Source of the DNA: Paenibacillus sp. SZ31
GTDB lineage: Bacteria; Bacillota; Bacilli; Paenibacillales; Paenibacillaceae
Reading direction: 5' to 3'
Length of the DNA: 64,000 bases
Assembly (NCBI RefSeq): GCF_012912005.1
Contig: NZ_JABBEA010000001.1
Span: 930,001-994,000 of the forward strand
Shown here: piece after piece, positions 24,392-33,279 of the stretch
How the letters are laid out: every line of letters starts with the position of its first letter
How positions within the stretch are numbered: position 1 is the stretch's first letter
The notes under the pieces: model-generated
The model's input: only the letters and a program-made list of their open reading frames with translations
Databases searched by the model: none
Told to the model about the DNA's origin: nothing
Program-made: the position numbers and the translations under genes

Positions 24392-25540
24392 ATGAATAAA
24401 CGCAAACGTCCAACAGGCAAAACATCGGCTTCGGCCAAGGGGAAATCATATGCTGGTTCTTCCACAGCACGTTCCGGCAAGTCTAACTTCTCATCCGCAA
24501 AACCATCAGGTGCTTCCGCATCACGCAATACAGAAGAGAACAAGAAGCCATTAGCCGCGAAATCGTCGGCCGCGCCCAAGAAAGCCGGAGGCAACAAATC
24601 CAAAAACGCCAGTGCTTCTAAACGCCCGGGCAATTCCTATTATCGCAAGCAGGAACCACCACGCCAGTATAAAGTAACGGAACCGGATGAACTGTTGAAT
24701 TTCTTGCTGCAACATCTGAAATCGGGACGTAATGCGGTAAAATCCATTTTGGGTCGCGGACAGGTATCCGTGGATCAGAAAGTCGTAACCAAGTTTAATG
24801 AGGCGCTGACGCCAGGCCAGATTGTATATATTAGAAAAGAAGGTGCAGTCGCTGCCCCGTCCTTGACAGGCATTAACATTTTGCATGAAGACGATGATAT
24901 CATTGTGATCCGTAAGGAAGCCGGACTGTTGTCCATTGCTGCTGACAAGACAGATGACCTGACGGCTTATCGCCAACTGACAGAGCATGTGCGTCGCACC
25001 AATCCGCTGAACCGGATTTTTGTCGTACATCGTCTGGATCGGGATACGTCGGGTGTCATGATGTTTGCCAAAAGTGAAGAGGTACAACAGAAGCTGCAAA
25101 ACAACTGGAAAGAAAATGTACAGGACCGCGTCTACGTTGCCCTTGTTGAAGGTTCGGTAGCGAAAGAAGAAGGTACCATTTCTTCCTGGCTGAAGGAAAC
25201 CAAAACGCTGAAAATGTACTCCAGCTCGCGTCCGAATGATGGACAACATGCCATTACGCATTACAAACGACTGAAATCGAACCGGGAGTTCTCTCTGCTG
25301 GAAGTCCGCCTGGAGACAGGTCGCAAAAATCAGATTCGTGTGCATATGGAAGATCTCGGACATCCGATTGCGGGTGACAGAAAATACGGCGCACGTACAA
25401 GAGACCTCGGCCGTCTCGGACTTCATGCACGTATACTCTCGTTTATTCATCCGACAACCGATGAACTGATGTCATTTGAGACGGATATTCCGAAGCCATT
25501 CCTGTATCCGTTCCGTGCAGAAACTCCACCCGCGAAATAA
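24392..25540 (+). CDS. RluA family pseudouridine synthase
   Basis: 382 residues from ATG 24392 (AAGGAG ten bases upstream). Isomerises uridine to pseudouridine in rRNA or tRNA. The first ~95 residues are a disordered Lys/Ser/Ala/Gly-rich extension (KRKRPTGKTSASAKG ...), probably RNA-binding. Next an S4-like domain (LLNFLLQHLKSGRNAVKSILGRGQVSVDQK), then the catalytic domain with VVHRLDRDTSGVMMFAKS, where the Asp of HRLDRDTSG is the nucleophile, and GRKNQIRVHMEDLGHPIAGD. The long basic N-terminal extension is unusual for the family. Confidence 0.92.
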   Translation: MNKRKRPTGKTSASAKGKSYAGSSTARSGKSNFSSAKPSGASASRNTEENKKPLAAKSSAAPKKAGGNKSKNASASKRPGNSYYRKQEPPRQYKVTEPDELLNFLLQHLKSGRNAVKSILGRGQVSVDQKVVTKFNEALTPGQIVYIRKEGAVAAPSLTGINILHEDDDIIVIRKEAGLLSIAADKTDDLTAYRQLTEHVRRTNPLNRIFVVHRLDRDTSGVMMFAKSEEVQQKLQNNWKENVQDRVYVALVEGSVAKEEGTISSWLKETKTLKMYSSSRPNDGQHAITHYKRLKSNREFSLLEVRLETGRKNQIRVHMEDLGHPIAGDRKYGARTRDLGRLGLHARILSFIHPTTDELMSFETDIPKPFLYPFRAETPPAK

Positions 25541-25599
25541 CTGCATCGTTATATAGAATCGACTGATCGATTGATCATGCCTGAAAGGAGGATCGGACA

Positions 25600-26178
25600 C
25601 TGAAAAACCTGTTAATCACCGGTTACCGGGCACATGAATTGCAGATTTTTGGACAGAAGCATGAAGGTATTCCTTTTATCAAAAAGGCCATCTCCTCCCG
25701 CCTCACACCTCTTGTCGAGGATGGTCTGGAATGGGTGCTGACCCCGGGACAATACGGTGTGGACCTGTGGGCCTGCGAAGTGGTGATTGATCTGAAGAAG
25801 ACGTATCCGCATCTGAAGCTGTCGATCATCACTGCCTTTCAGAACCCGGAGGAGCAATGGAAAGAAGACAAGCAGGAGTATTACCGTTCCATCCTCTCGG
25901 GTGTGGACTATTACGGTGCGATTAGCAATCAACCTTATATCGGGCCGTGGCAGTTCACTGCACGGGATGACCTGTTGCTGCGCAAAAGCGACGGTCTTCT
26001 GCTCGTCTATGACGAAGATGCCGGGGAAGGCAGTCCGCGTTTTGTGAAGGAAAAAGCCGTGAAGAAACAGCAGAATGAGGACTATACGATCATCAGTGTC
26101 ACTTCAGAGGATATCCAATCGGTCGCTGAGGATGAGCGTATGAACGATATTGCCGACTTCGACGATTCTTCATTCTGA
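25600..26178 (+). CDS. ypsA: YpsA/DUF1273 SLOG protein, CTG start
   Basis: 192 residues when read from CTG 25600: it then begins (M)KNLLITGYRAHELQIFGQKHEGI, matching the N-terminus known for B. subtilis YpsA (MKVLAITGYKPFEL). AAAGGAGG lies eight bases upstream of the CTG, and the only in-frame codons between it and the upstream stop (25582) are not starts. The next candidate, TTG 25639, would delete the first strand of the Rossmann-like SLOG fold. Other features: GLEWVLTPGQYGVDLWACE, WQFTARDDLLLRKSDGLLLVYDEDAGEGSP. YpsA affects cell division and is thought to bind a nucleotide-type ligand (known, partly). Likely co-transcribed with the pseudouridine synthase 60 bp upstream. Confidence 0.88.
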   Translation: MKNLLITGYRAHELQIFGQKHEGIPFIKKAISSRLTPLVEDGLEWVLTPGQYGVDLWACEVVIDLKKTYPHLKLSIITAFQNPEEQWKEDKQEYYRSILSGVDYYGAISNQPYIGPWQFTARDDLLLRKSDGLLLVYDEDAGEGSPRFVKEKAVKKQQNEDYTIISVTSEDIQSVAEDERMNDIADFDDSSF

Positions 26179-26337
26179 AAAAAAATGTAGATTATCTGAA
26201 GTCCATTCATGCATAGCTTTCATCAGAGGGGAATCGTATTTCGAATGACGTACATATGTTTTTTTTCGAGGCAGGTTGGGTATAAGTAGTATTATAACTG
26301 CGATGATATGTCGTATGGGATAAGGGGAACTGCAACC

Positions 26338-27153
26338 ATGACAATTACGCCAGAGCAGCGCATTCAACTGCATGGATTTAACAACCTGACCAAGTCGCTC
26401 AGCTTCAATATGTACGATATTTGTTATACCAAAACCAAAGACGAACGCGAAGCTTACATTGAATATATTGATGAACAGTATAACGCCGCCCGGCTGAGTA
26501 AAATTCTAAACAACGTCTCCGATATCATCGGAGCCCACGTTCTTAATGTTGCCCAGCAGGATTACGTGCCTCAAGGTGCGAGTGTGACGATGCTGGTCTC
26601 CGAAGGTCCAATCGTGGAGATCCCTGAGGAATCACTCGATGAATCTCCCGGCCCTCTGCCAGATAACGTCGTTATGCAGCTGGATAAAAGCCATATCACT
26701 GTGCACACCTATCCTGAGTTTCACCCCAGTGAAGGTATCAGTACCTTCCGTGCAGACATCGATGTCTCCACCTGCGGTGAGATCTCACCGCTCAAGGCGC
26801 TGAATTATCTGATCCACTCGTTTGATACGGACATTATGACGATGGATTACCGGGTACGTGGTTTCACGCGGGATACGAGCGGACGCAAGCTGTTCATTGA
26901 CCATGAGATCGGCTCGATTCAGAATTATATTCCAGACGAGATCAAGAGCAGCTTCGACATGATTGACGTGAACGTCTATCAGGAGAACATTTTTCATACC
27001 AAGTGTAAACTGAGGGAATTCGATCTCGATAATTATCTGTTTGGGTACACCAAGGATAAGCTGAGCAAGAAGGAACAACAGGAGATTACCGAGTGGCTGA
27101 AGCTGGAGATGGATGAGATCTATTACGGCAAAAACATCAATCGTCCCTCCTAA
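26338..27153 (+). CDS. speD: S-adenosylmethionine decarboxylase proenzyme, E. coli type
   Basis: 271 residues from ATG 26338 (AAGGGGA nine bases upstream). Pyruvoyl enzyme making decarboxylated SAM for spermidine synthesis. The sequence matches the long gammaproteobacterial class: [36 protein letters not shown], the self-cleavage site [13 protein letters not shown] (Ser becomes pyruvate), [24 protein letters not shown] and [19 protein letters not shown]. The short Bacillus-type SpeD is about 125 residues, so this is the other class. No speE is adjacent. Confidence 0.95.
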   Translation: MTITPEQRIQLHGFNNLTKSLSFNMYDICYTKTKDEREAYIEYIDEQYNAARLSKILNNVSDIIGAHVLNVAQQDYVPQGASVTMLVSEGPIVEIPEESLDESPGPLPDNVVMQLDKSHITVHTYPEFHPSEGISTFRADIDVSTCGEISPLKALNYLIHSFDTDIMTMDYRVRGFTRDTSGRKLFIDHEIGSIQNYIPDEIKSSFDMIDVNVYQENIFHTKCKLREFDLDNYLFGYTKDKLSKKEQQEITEWLKLEMDEIYYGKNINRPS

Positions 27154-27275
27154 GAGGCTGTTCAATGGCTGATCTATGAGGGTGCAGTCTAAGACAAGAT
27201 ATCATGAAGGCAGGGTTCTTCTATTCAGGGGACCTCCAACATGTGCTTGTCTTTTTCTCTTTTTCTTTGATTTTG

Positions 27276-27305
27276 TTGACAGTGTACAACTTTATTTTTT
27301 ATTAT
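27276..27305 (+). promoter_or_regulatory. sigma-A promoter of orphan flgB
   Basis: TTGACA at 27276-27281 and TATTAT at 27300-27305, spacing 18, about 40 bp before the FlgB start. A vegetative promoter, not the sigma-D type of late flagellar genes. Confidence 0.6.
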
Positions 27306-27345
27306 AGAAGTAACTGTATAATCTGCAGTGAAGGAGACTGAGCCC

Positions 27346-27756
27346 GTGATCGAAACCAATACGACAAGACGTAACGAATCACTGTTACAGGCACTGACTG
27401 CACAACACAATGCCATCACCAATAACATTGCCAATGCAGACACGCCCAACTACAAAAAGAAAACGGTAGAGTTTCAGGAAGAGCTTAGACGTATCGTTGA
27501 AAATGGCAAAACAGATCAGCTCGCCATGAAGCGGACTCATGACAAACACTTTCCTATCAGTGATCCCAATTCTTCCATCGTACAGTACCGAATTGTCGAG
27601 AACAACGACACAGCCATGAATAATAACAACAATAACGTTGACATTGACAAGGAAATGGCGAATCTTTCGGAGAATCAGCTCATGTATAACTACATGGTCG
27701 ATCGGGTCAGTGGACACTACAAAAAAATGAAGAATTTACTGAATGATTTGAAATAA
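27346..27756 (+). CDS. flgB: FlgB-like flagellar rod protein, stand-alone
   Basis: 136 residues from GTG 27346 (AAGGAG nine bases upstream). FlgB is the proximal rod subunit of the flagellar basal body. Seen: N-terminal rod signature LTAQHNAITNNIANADTPNYKKKTVEFQEEL and C-terminal NVDIDKEMANLSENQLMYNYMVDRVSGHYKKMKNLLNDLK, which form the two-helix rod coiled coil. A run of six Asn precedes VDID. Normally flgB heads the fla/che operon followed by flgC and fliE; here neither is present and the gene has its own promoter and terminator, so it is a second copy or a relocated one. Confidence 0.85.
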   Translation: MIETNTTRRNESLLQALTAQHNAITNNIANADTPNYKKKTVEFQEELRRIVENGKTDQLAMKRTHDKHFPISDPNSSIVQYRIVENNDTAMNNNNNNVDIDKEMANLSENQLMYNYMVDRVSGHYKKMKNLLNDLK

Positions 27757-27765
27757 TGAATGTAC

Positions 27766-27793
27766 AGCAGCCTGTGATGGCTGCTTTTTTTTA
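27766..27793 (+). terminator. terminator of flgB
   Basis: AGCAGCC/GGCTGCT followed by TTTTTTTT, ten bases after the stop. Confidence 0.85.
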
Positions 27794-27904
27794 TGGTCTT
27801 TTCCCCTGAGTGTACTCGTTTGGTGCCATTTTTCGGTATCGACTCCTGTTCGTAGTATAATGGGGAGAAACGATTGATTTCATATCGAACAAAAGAGGTG
27901 CAAC

Positions 27905-29017
27905 ATGGCTCCACGTCATTTAAATGGTTTTCAAGGTTCCAAAGTGAGGCTTGCGGCTCCATGCCCGGAAGATTGCATGCGTCTCTCCCGCTTTACGGAT
28001 GATTATGAATATTTGCGCAACATGGATACTGATATCGCTATTCCGTTAACGCCGGATGAAACGGGTTCTTCGTCTGTCCGTCGAGACAACGGTTTTGAAT
28101 TTGCATTACGTACACTGGAGGGTAATCGATTCATTGGCTTCACGGCCCTTTACCGGATCGAATGGAACAATAGGTCTGCTCGTCTGGCTATCGGTATCGG
28201 CGAAGAGAATGATCGGGGTAAAGGATACGGCAGCGACGCCCTGGCTCTGATTCTTCGGTATGGCTTCCACGAATTGAACCTGAACCGGATTGCGCTGGAA
28301 GTCATCGAATACAATGAAGCGGCTAGACATGCGTACCTAAAAGCCGGATTTCGGGAAGAGGGTCGCCAGCGTTCTGCGGTATTGCGGGATGGCATGCATT
28401 ATGACCTGATCTCAATGAGTATCCTTGCGGAAGAATGGTCTGTACAGTCTCAGCTTCCATTGTCATTCCAGTCTACTCGCACGCCTCAATCTGGGGAAAT
28501 GGACGTGGGTGGCTTCTCACAACGTCAACAACGTCATGCGATCGAACAAGCTGCGCTGTCCATGTCGGCGTTAAGCTCAGATCCAAAAGATGAATCTGAA
28601 ATTACGCCTCGGATCGGCGTAGGCGCGGTCATCCTGAATAAGCGGGGCGAAGTGCTTCTCGCCTGGCGGAACCGCCAGCCCGAACAGCACACCTGGAGTA
28701 TTCCCGGCGGGAAAGTCGATCCCTACGAATCACTGGAAACCGCTGTTATCCGTGAAATCAAGGAGGAAGTGGATCTGGATATCGCCATCGACAGTCTGCT
28801 CTGCACGGCGGAGACGATCCAGCCAGAGCAGAAGGAACATTGGATATCTGTTCTCTATTCAACCAAGGTGATTGGCGGTCATGCTCGTAATCTGGAAGAA
28901 GGCGGCGCCATTGGTGAGATCGGCTGGTTCCCATTGAACGATCTACCCTCTCCACTCGCCTGTTTTGCCGTACCTGGGCTGGAAGCTGCGAAGAAGCTAT
29001 ATAATGAATCCCTGTAA
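27905..29017 (+). CDS. GNAT acetyltransferase - Nudix hydrolase fusion
   Basis: 370 residues, two enzymes in one chain. Residues about 8-180: RimJ/RimL-like GNAT domain with VRLAAPCPEDCMRLSRF, FIGFTALYRIEWNNRSARLAIGIG, the acetyl-CoA loop ENDRGKGYGSDAL and YNEAARHAYLKAGFREEGR. A linker of about 55 residues rich in Ser and Gln follows. Residues about 236-365: Nudix domain with RIGVGAVILNKRGEVLLAWR and the Nudix box GGKVDPYESLETAVIREIKEEVDL (the usual Gly near the end is Asp). ATG preceded by AGAGGTG. A single uninterrupted frame, so not an annotation join. Substrates unknown. Confidence 0.88.
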   Translation: MAPRHLNGFQGSKVRLAAPCPEDCMRLSRFTDDYEYLRNMDTDIAIPLTPDETGSSSVRRDNGFEFALRTLEGNRFIGFTALYRIEWNNRSARLAIGIGEENDRGKGYGSDALALILRYGFHELNLNRIALEVIEYNEAARHAYLKAGFREEGRQRSAVLRDGMHYDLISMSILAEEWSVQSQLPLSFQSTRTPQSGEMDVGGFSQRQQRHAIEQAALSMSALSSDPKDESEITPRIGVGAVILNKRGEVLLAWRNRQPEQHTWSIPGGKVDPYESLETAVIREIKEEVDLDIAIDSLLCTAETIQPEQKEHWISVLYSTKVIGGHARNLEEGGAIGEIGWFPLNDLPSPLACFAVPGLEAAKKLYNESL

Positions 29018-29049
29018 TTCTAATATTCCATCGGATGGAGGTATTCGCT

Positions 29050-29571
29050 ATGATTCATGCAGAACAGATGAATGATCTATTCCAGGCGGTACAGGACGGC
29101 CACGTTGAGAAACTGAAGTCACTGCTTGATGATGACCCGGAACTCGCCAATACTGAGAATCAAGATGGCCTTACGCCACTGGGATATGCCTCTCATTATG
29201 GACAAGCAGGAGCAGTTCGTGTTCTTCTGGAGCACGGTGCCAATGTTAACGCCATTTCTCATTCCAAGATTTCCTTTATTCCATCCAATACTGCACTGCA
29301 TGCCGCACTTGCCGGAGAACGTTCGCCAGAAGTGATCCGCCTTTTGCTCGAACAGGGGGCATCTACGAGCATTCTGGATAGTGATAGACAATATGCACTG
29401 CACTCGGCAGCATTTCATACGGATCAGACCGAACTCATCGAGATGTTACTCCAACATGGTGCCGATCCGAGTGCATTGAACTCATCAGGTCTAACCGCAT
29501 TGGACATTGCACTTGAACGTGGTAACACATCTACAGCTTCGTGCCTGCAAGCAGCCGTTGCAGCTAGATAG
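29050..29571 (+). CDS. ankyrin repeat protein
   Basis: 173 residues from ATG 29050 (GGAGG eight bases upstream). About five ankyrin repeats: VEKLKSLLDDDPELANTENQDG, TPLGYASHYGQAGAVRVLLEHGANVNA, TALHAALAGERSPEVIRLLLEQGAS, YALHSAAFHTDQTELIEMLLQHGADPSALNSSGLTALDIALERG. No signal peptide; cytoplasmic protein-protein interaction module. Follows the GNAT-Nudix gene by 32 bp and ends at a strong terminator, so the two are probably one transcript. Confidence 0.9.
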   Translation: MIHAEQMNDLFQAVQDGHVEKLKSLLDDDPELANTENQDGLTPLGYASHYGQAGAVRVLLEHGANVNAISHSKISFIPSNTALHAALAGERSPEVIRLLLEQGASTSILDSDRQYALHSAAFHTDQTELIEMLLQHGADPSALNSSGLTALDIALERGNTSTASCLQAAVAAR

Positions 29572-29607
29572 CAATAATGTTCAGGTAGCGTGAGCAATAC
29601 CGTGAGT

Positions 29608-29650
29608 AACCGTCAGGACTCTTTTTGGAGTAAAAAGAGTCCTGACGGTT
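29608..29650 (+). terminator. strong terminator, 19-bp perfect stem
   Basis: AACCGTCAGGACTCTTTTT pairs perfectly with its complement at 29632-29650 around GGAGT; ends the ankyrin transcript. Confidence 0.85.
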
Positions 29651-29656
29651 ATTTGT

Positions 29657-29703
29657 TGTCCTCTACGTTCTCGTATACATACGTAGTTCAACTTCTATAG
29701 AAA
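29657..29703. repeat. 47-bp intergenic repeat, copy 1
   Basis: TGTCCTCTACGTTCTCGT... to ...CTATAGAAA; second copy at 37372-37418 with about 41 of 47 positions identical. Includes CTACGT/ACGTAG inverted arms. Both copies lie directly beside terminator hairpins in non-coding DNA. Confidence 0.7.
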
Positions 29704-29792
29704 TCCCGATACATTATATTTTTTAGAAAATAAGAACCGTTTGGTGCCTTACGCGGTCTAATACTCAACATATCCATGAAAGGAGTAGCCAT

Positions 29793-30308
29793 GTGACCCC
29801 TACTCAGCTCACCATCGCCGCACAAAAAGGGGATGCCGAGGCTTTTGCAGCCTTAATGGAATTGCATCAGAGCCGACTGTACCGTATCGCCTATGCGTAT
29901 CTGCACAACGAAGGTGATGCGCTGGAAGCAATTCAGGAATCAACCTTCAGGGCGTTCCGCAAACTCAAAAAATTAAAAGAGCCCTCCTACTTCGGTACGT
30001 GGCTCATCCGCATACTGCTCAACTACTGCGCGGACGAACGCAAACGCAAAAGTCGGTTCAGTCCCGTCACCGAGATCCATGAATCCAGCAGTTGGGATCG
30101 TCCTGCGGACCCCGATCTTGCTGCGGCTGTATCTACCCTTGATCGGGATTGCAAACAGATTATTATCCTGAGTTATTTCGAAGGTTTCTCCTTAACTGAA
30201 GTCGCCGATATTCTCGAAATTCCAACCGGAACCGTAAAATCCCGATTACATCGGGCACTCGGACAGCTCCGTGATCAACTTGAAACGAAAGGAGATGCAT
30301 CCTCATGA
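29793..30308 (+). CDS. ECF RNA polymerase sigma factor
   Basis: 171 residues, GTG start with AAAGGAG seven bases upstream. Region 2 (AFAALMELHQSRLYRIAYAYLHNEGDALEAIQESTFRAFRKL) and region 4 (DRDCKQIIILSYFEGFSLTEVADILEIPTGTVKSRLHRAL) are both intact; linker is short, as in the SigV/SigW-like subgroup. Its stop overlaps the start of the DUF4179 gene, the usual cognate anti-sigma arrangement, so it is presumably held at the membrane until an envelope signal arrives. Signal and regulon unknown. Confidence 0.92.
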   Translation: MTPTQLTIAAQKGDAEAFAALMELHQSRLYRIAYAYLHNEGDALEAIQESTFRAFRKLKKLKEPSYFGTWLIRILLNYCADERKRKSRFSPVTEIHESSSWDRPADPDLAAAVSTLDRDCKQIIILSYFEGFSLTEVADILEIPTGTVKSRLHRALGQLRDQLETKGDASS

Positions 30309-31642
30309 CGGATGAACAAAAATCATTCGAGACATTGGAAGAACGTCTGAATGCTCGCAAGACGGAATACGAAACAATGCCTGTGCCCGATGCCGCCGCC
30401 GATCAGGCTGTGCAGTCCGGAATCCGCCAGGCTGCCCGTAAGCGAAAGTCCCGGCTGCGTTGGTATATGAGCTCCATCTCAGCAGCTGCCCTCATCCTGC
30501 TATTTACGGGATGTATTCGTGTCTCTCCCGCCTTTGCGTCCTTCGTGGAGCAATTGCCTGGCATGGAAGGCATTGTGAGCATGATTCGCCAGGATAAAGG
30601 ATTAATGATGGCGATCGATCAGTCCCTCTTACAGAAGGTCGGTGTCAGCGACGAGCATGATGGTGCTTCCGTGACCGTTGAAGGCATTATCACAGACGAG
30701 TCACGTATGGTTATTTTTTACACGATGAAAGGCATGAAAGATCCCGAGAAATTCAACTATGACATTGATTTGCTGGATGAGAACGGTAAAGATCTGCCTG
30801 TTGCATTTGGTTATTCTTCACCTAAACCGACTTCAGACGAGAATGTATATGAGAATATGATTGACGTGATCTTCTCGGATGGAGCCTCTCCGCCTGAAGA
30901 GCTGAGCGTTGTGTTTAAGCCAAGAGATACAGCAAGTGCTGAAAAGTGGAAAGTGACGTTCCCGGTAGACAAAAATCTTACCAAAGGCATGAAAAAAGTT
31001 ATTCCCGTCAATCAGATGTTAACGGTGGATGGGCAGCGTATTGAAGTGAAAGAGGCTACTCTGTATCCAACCCGTCTTGTGCTTGATGTGAATTTTGATT
31101 CAAATAATACCAAAAAGGTATTTGGACTCAGCGATCTTCAACTGGTCGACGAACAAGGACGCGCGTGGAGAACAGATACTTCGAAAGGTGGGGATGAACG
31201 CTCCATTTACTTCGAAAGCATGTACTTCTCCATACCAAAAAAGCTGACCTTACAGGGATCTGGCTTCTCGGGATTGGATAAAGAGGATCTGGGTCTAACG
31301 CTTGATCTGAAGTCACGTCGGATTACAGGTGGCCCTCCTGGATTGAAGATGCTTGGCAGCAAGGTTGAAGGCAAAGATCTAATTATCGACTTTTCTGTTG
31401 CTGGTAGTATGAACGGTGGGTTCGTTCTCTCTTTCGGAAATGTTACAGACAGTGCAGGGAAATCATATGAGGTTCCTGGCTCCAGTTGGAGTAGTGGGGA
31501 GGGAACGGATGACAGTCACACGATTGTTTCTTCTACTGTCGAAAATGGAGCCAAGTTAAAAGGTGAAGTGCTGATGAACATCTCCACCTATCCGATGAAA
31601 GTGAAGTCCCCATTCTCATTGGAGATTTCTGTGAACCCTTAA
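30305..31642 (+). CDS. DUF4179 anti-sigma-like membrane protein
   Basis: 445 residues. Cytoplasmic head of about 55 residues (likely sigma-binding), one membrane helix (about 59-76, YMSSISAAALILLFTGCI), DUF4179 region immediately outside (VSPAFASFVEQLPGMEGIVSMIR), then two or three extracytoplasmic beta domains. ATGA overlap with the sigma factor gene indicates translational coupling. In this family the protein acts as the anti-sigma factor of its partner (inferred from gene order). Confidence 0.85.
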   Translation: MTDEQKSFETLEERLNARKTEYETMPVPDAAADQAVQSGIRQAARKRKSRLRWYMSSISAAALILLFTGCIRVSPAFASFVEQLPGMEGIVSMIRQDKGLMMAIDQSLLQKVGVSDEHDGASVTVEGIITDESRMVIFYTMKGMKDPEKFNYDIDLLDENGKDLPVAFGYSSPKPTSDENVYENMIDVIFSDGASPPEELSVVFKPRDTASAEKWKVTFPVDKNLTKGMKKVIPVNQMLTVDGQRIEVKEATLYPTRLVLDVNFDSNNTKKVFGLSDLQLVDEQGRAWRTDTSKGGDERSIYFESMYFSIPKKLTLQGSGFSGLDKEDLGLTLDLKSRRITGGPPGLKMLGSKVEGKDLIIDFSVAGSMNGGFVLSFGNVTDSAGKSYEVPGSSWSSGEGTDDSHTIVSSTVENGAKLKGEVLMNISTYPMKVKSPFSLEISVNP

Positions 31643-31736
31643 TCTGAACACAACGTGCTTTCAATAATCGGATTAATCTATATAATGGAAATATTCATGA
31701 AGATGAGCAATATTCACAAGAAAGGGTGTTTCCACA

Positions 31737-32780
31737 ATGAATCAACGTTCCATCCGTTATCCGCAGCCACTCGCTCCGGGAGACATGATTGGTGTGGCAG
31801 CACCCTCCAGCGGTGTAGGCGAATCCCTGCACCATTATCTTGAGGAGAGCAAACGCAATATGGAGCGCCTTGGTTTTGCCGTGCAGGAAAGCCCATCGCT
31901 CCGCCACAACATCAAATGTGTGAGTGCCTCCAAAGAGGATCGCGCCGAAGAGATGAATGAGTTTTTCCGTGATTCAAATATTAAAGCCATTATCCCTCCA
32001 TGGGGTGGAGAGTTCTTGATGGATATCTTGCCCCTGCTAGATTGGGAAGCCTTGAAATCGTTGCCTCCCAAATGGGTCATGGGTTATTCGGATATCAGTA
32101 CCTTCCTGTTTGCCTACACCCTGCTCACTGGAACAGCAACAGCGCATGGCACCAATTATGTTGATTTAAGATCCAGTGCCATCGATCCGGTGACTGCGCG
32201 CTGGATTGATGTTTTACAGACGAAACACGATGGAGAGATCACACAATCGTCTTCCACGCATTATCAAGCGGCATGGAAACCGGAACTGCCTGGATTTAAC
32301 CTGGATACACCTTCGCGCTGGAAACAGCTCGGGCAACCGGAGGATATAGACACCTCAGTATCGTTCTCCGGTCGGCTGATCGGCGGCTGCATGGATACGA
32401 TCTCCAGTCTGATTGGCACGCCGTATGCACCTGTTGCATCCTATCTGGAGCAATACTGTGCAGACGAAGGAACCATCTGGTATCTGGAGAGCTGTGAGAT
32501 GAACGCGGGAGATATCTACCGTCATCTGTGGCAGATGAAACAGGCCGGCTGGTTTGCAGGTGTGAAAGGTTTCATGTTCGGCCGACCTGCCGGTTATTCC
32601 GATACAGCGGATTTCATTTTCATGGATGCCCTCTCCTCTGCACTTGGAGATCTGGATGTCCCTGTACTGTACGATGTGGATCTCGGTCATATTCCGCCCC
32701 AGTTAACCTTTGTGAATGGAGCTCTGGGCAAAGTGGCTTATGAAAATGGACGCGGAAGCCTGGAAATGGCGTTCGTGTAA
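31737..32780 (+). CDS. S66 family serine carboxypeptidase (LdcA/MccF-like)
   Basis: 347 residues. Cytoplasmic serine peptidase that removes D-Ala from muropeptides (LD-carboxypeptidase) or inactivates microcin C-type nucleotide peptides (MccF). Seen: LAPGDMIGVAAPSSG, IIPPWGGEFLMDILPLLDW, the nucleophile Ser in MGYSDISTFLFA, Glu in IWYLESCEMN, and His in DVDLGHIPPQLTFVNG. The overall pattern leans to the MccF side. ATG preceded by AAAGGGTG. Stand-alone gene. Confidence 0.9.
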   Translation: MNQRSIRYPQPLAPGDMIGVAAPSSGVGESLHHYLEESKRNMERLGFAVQESPSLRHNIKCVSASKEDRAEEMNEFFRDSNIKAIIPPWGGEFLMDILPLLDWEALKSLPPKWVMGYSDISTFLFAYTLLTGTATAHGTNYVDLRSSAIDPVTARWIDVLQTKHDGEITQSSSTHYQAAWKPELPGFNLDTPSRWKQLGQPEDIDTSVSFSGRLIGGCMDTISSLIGTPYAPVASYLEQYCADEGTIWYLESCEMNAGDIYRHLWQMKQAGWFAGVKGFMFGRPAGYSDTADFIFMDALSSALGDLDVPVLYDVDLGHIPPQLTFVNGALGKVAYENGRGSLEMAFV

Positions 32781-32844
32781 TCACCTTTTGTAGGCAGATG
32801 CATACCTTGAAGTAAGAACTTATTTTGAGGAAGGGTTGTGCATC

Positions 32845-33150
32845 ATGTCTGAATCCACATCCACGCCGTCCACGCGTGTCGTGTATCAAGCCAATCAACC
32901 GATGCTTCAATCCGTGCAAAATGTGCGGAATATGCTTCATCATACAGCCCGGCAGCATGTAGGCAAGAAGGTACAAGTCCAGAATATCGATGGGCAGGTA
33001 TGGGAAGGCGTTATCATCAGCGCAGACCGGGGAATTCTGTATCTACAGGTTACCCCTATGCATGGATACCCTGAACCGCGCGCCTTGTTTGGACCGACGA
33101 TTTTGCCACTCGTGCTGTATGAATTGTTGGTTATTACACTGTTGATGTAG
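32845..33150 (+). CDS. small Sm-like hypothetical protein
   Basis: 101 residues from ATG 32845 (AGGAAGGG nine bases upstream). A disordered head (STSTPSTR) is followed by a helix (MLQSVQNVRNMLHHTARQHVGKK) and KVQVQNIDGQVWEGVIISADRGILYLQV, which reads like the Sm1 strand pattern of Lsm-type barrels (the usual D-G-W/x-E-G-x-V). The C-terminal end is hydrophobic (ILPLVLYELLVITLLM) and could insert in the membrane. Function unknown; RNA binding not shown. Confidence 0.65.
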   Translation: MSESTSTPSTRVVYQANQPMLQSVQNVRNMLHHTARQHVGKKVQVQNIDGQVWEGVIISADRGILYLQVTPMHGYPEPRALFGPTILPLVLYELLVITLLM

Positions 33151-33186
33151 CTGGTATTATGCGTCTGTTTCCGAACCCGCTTCAAG

Positions 33187-33232
33187 AAGCTTCGCTCCTG
33201 TGACAATCAAGTCTTGGGAACGAAGCTTTTTT
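33187..33232 (+). terminator. intrinsic terminator
   Basis: AAGCTTCG/CGAAGCTT arms with a partly paired interior, followed by TTTT. Confidence 0.65.
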
Positions 33233-33279
33233 AACGTCATAGCGCTAGTGCGGTATGATTCCTTACGGGGGTGTGAAAT

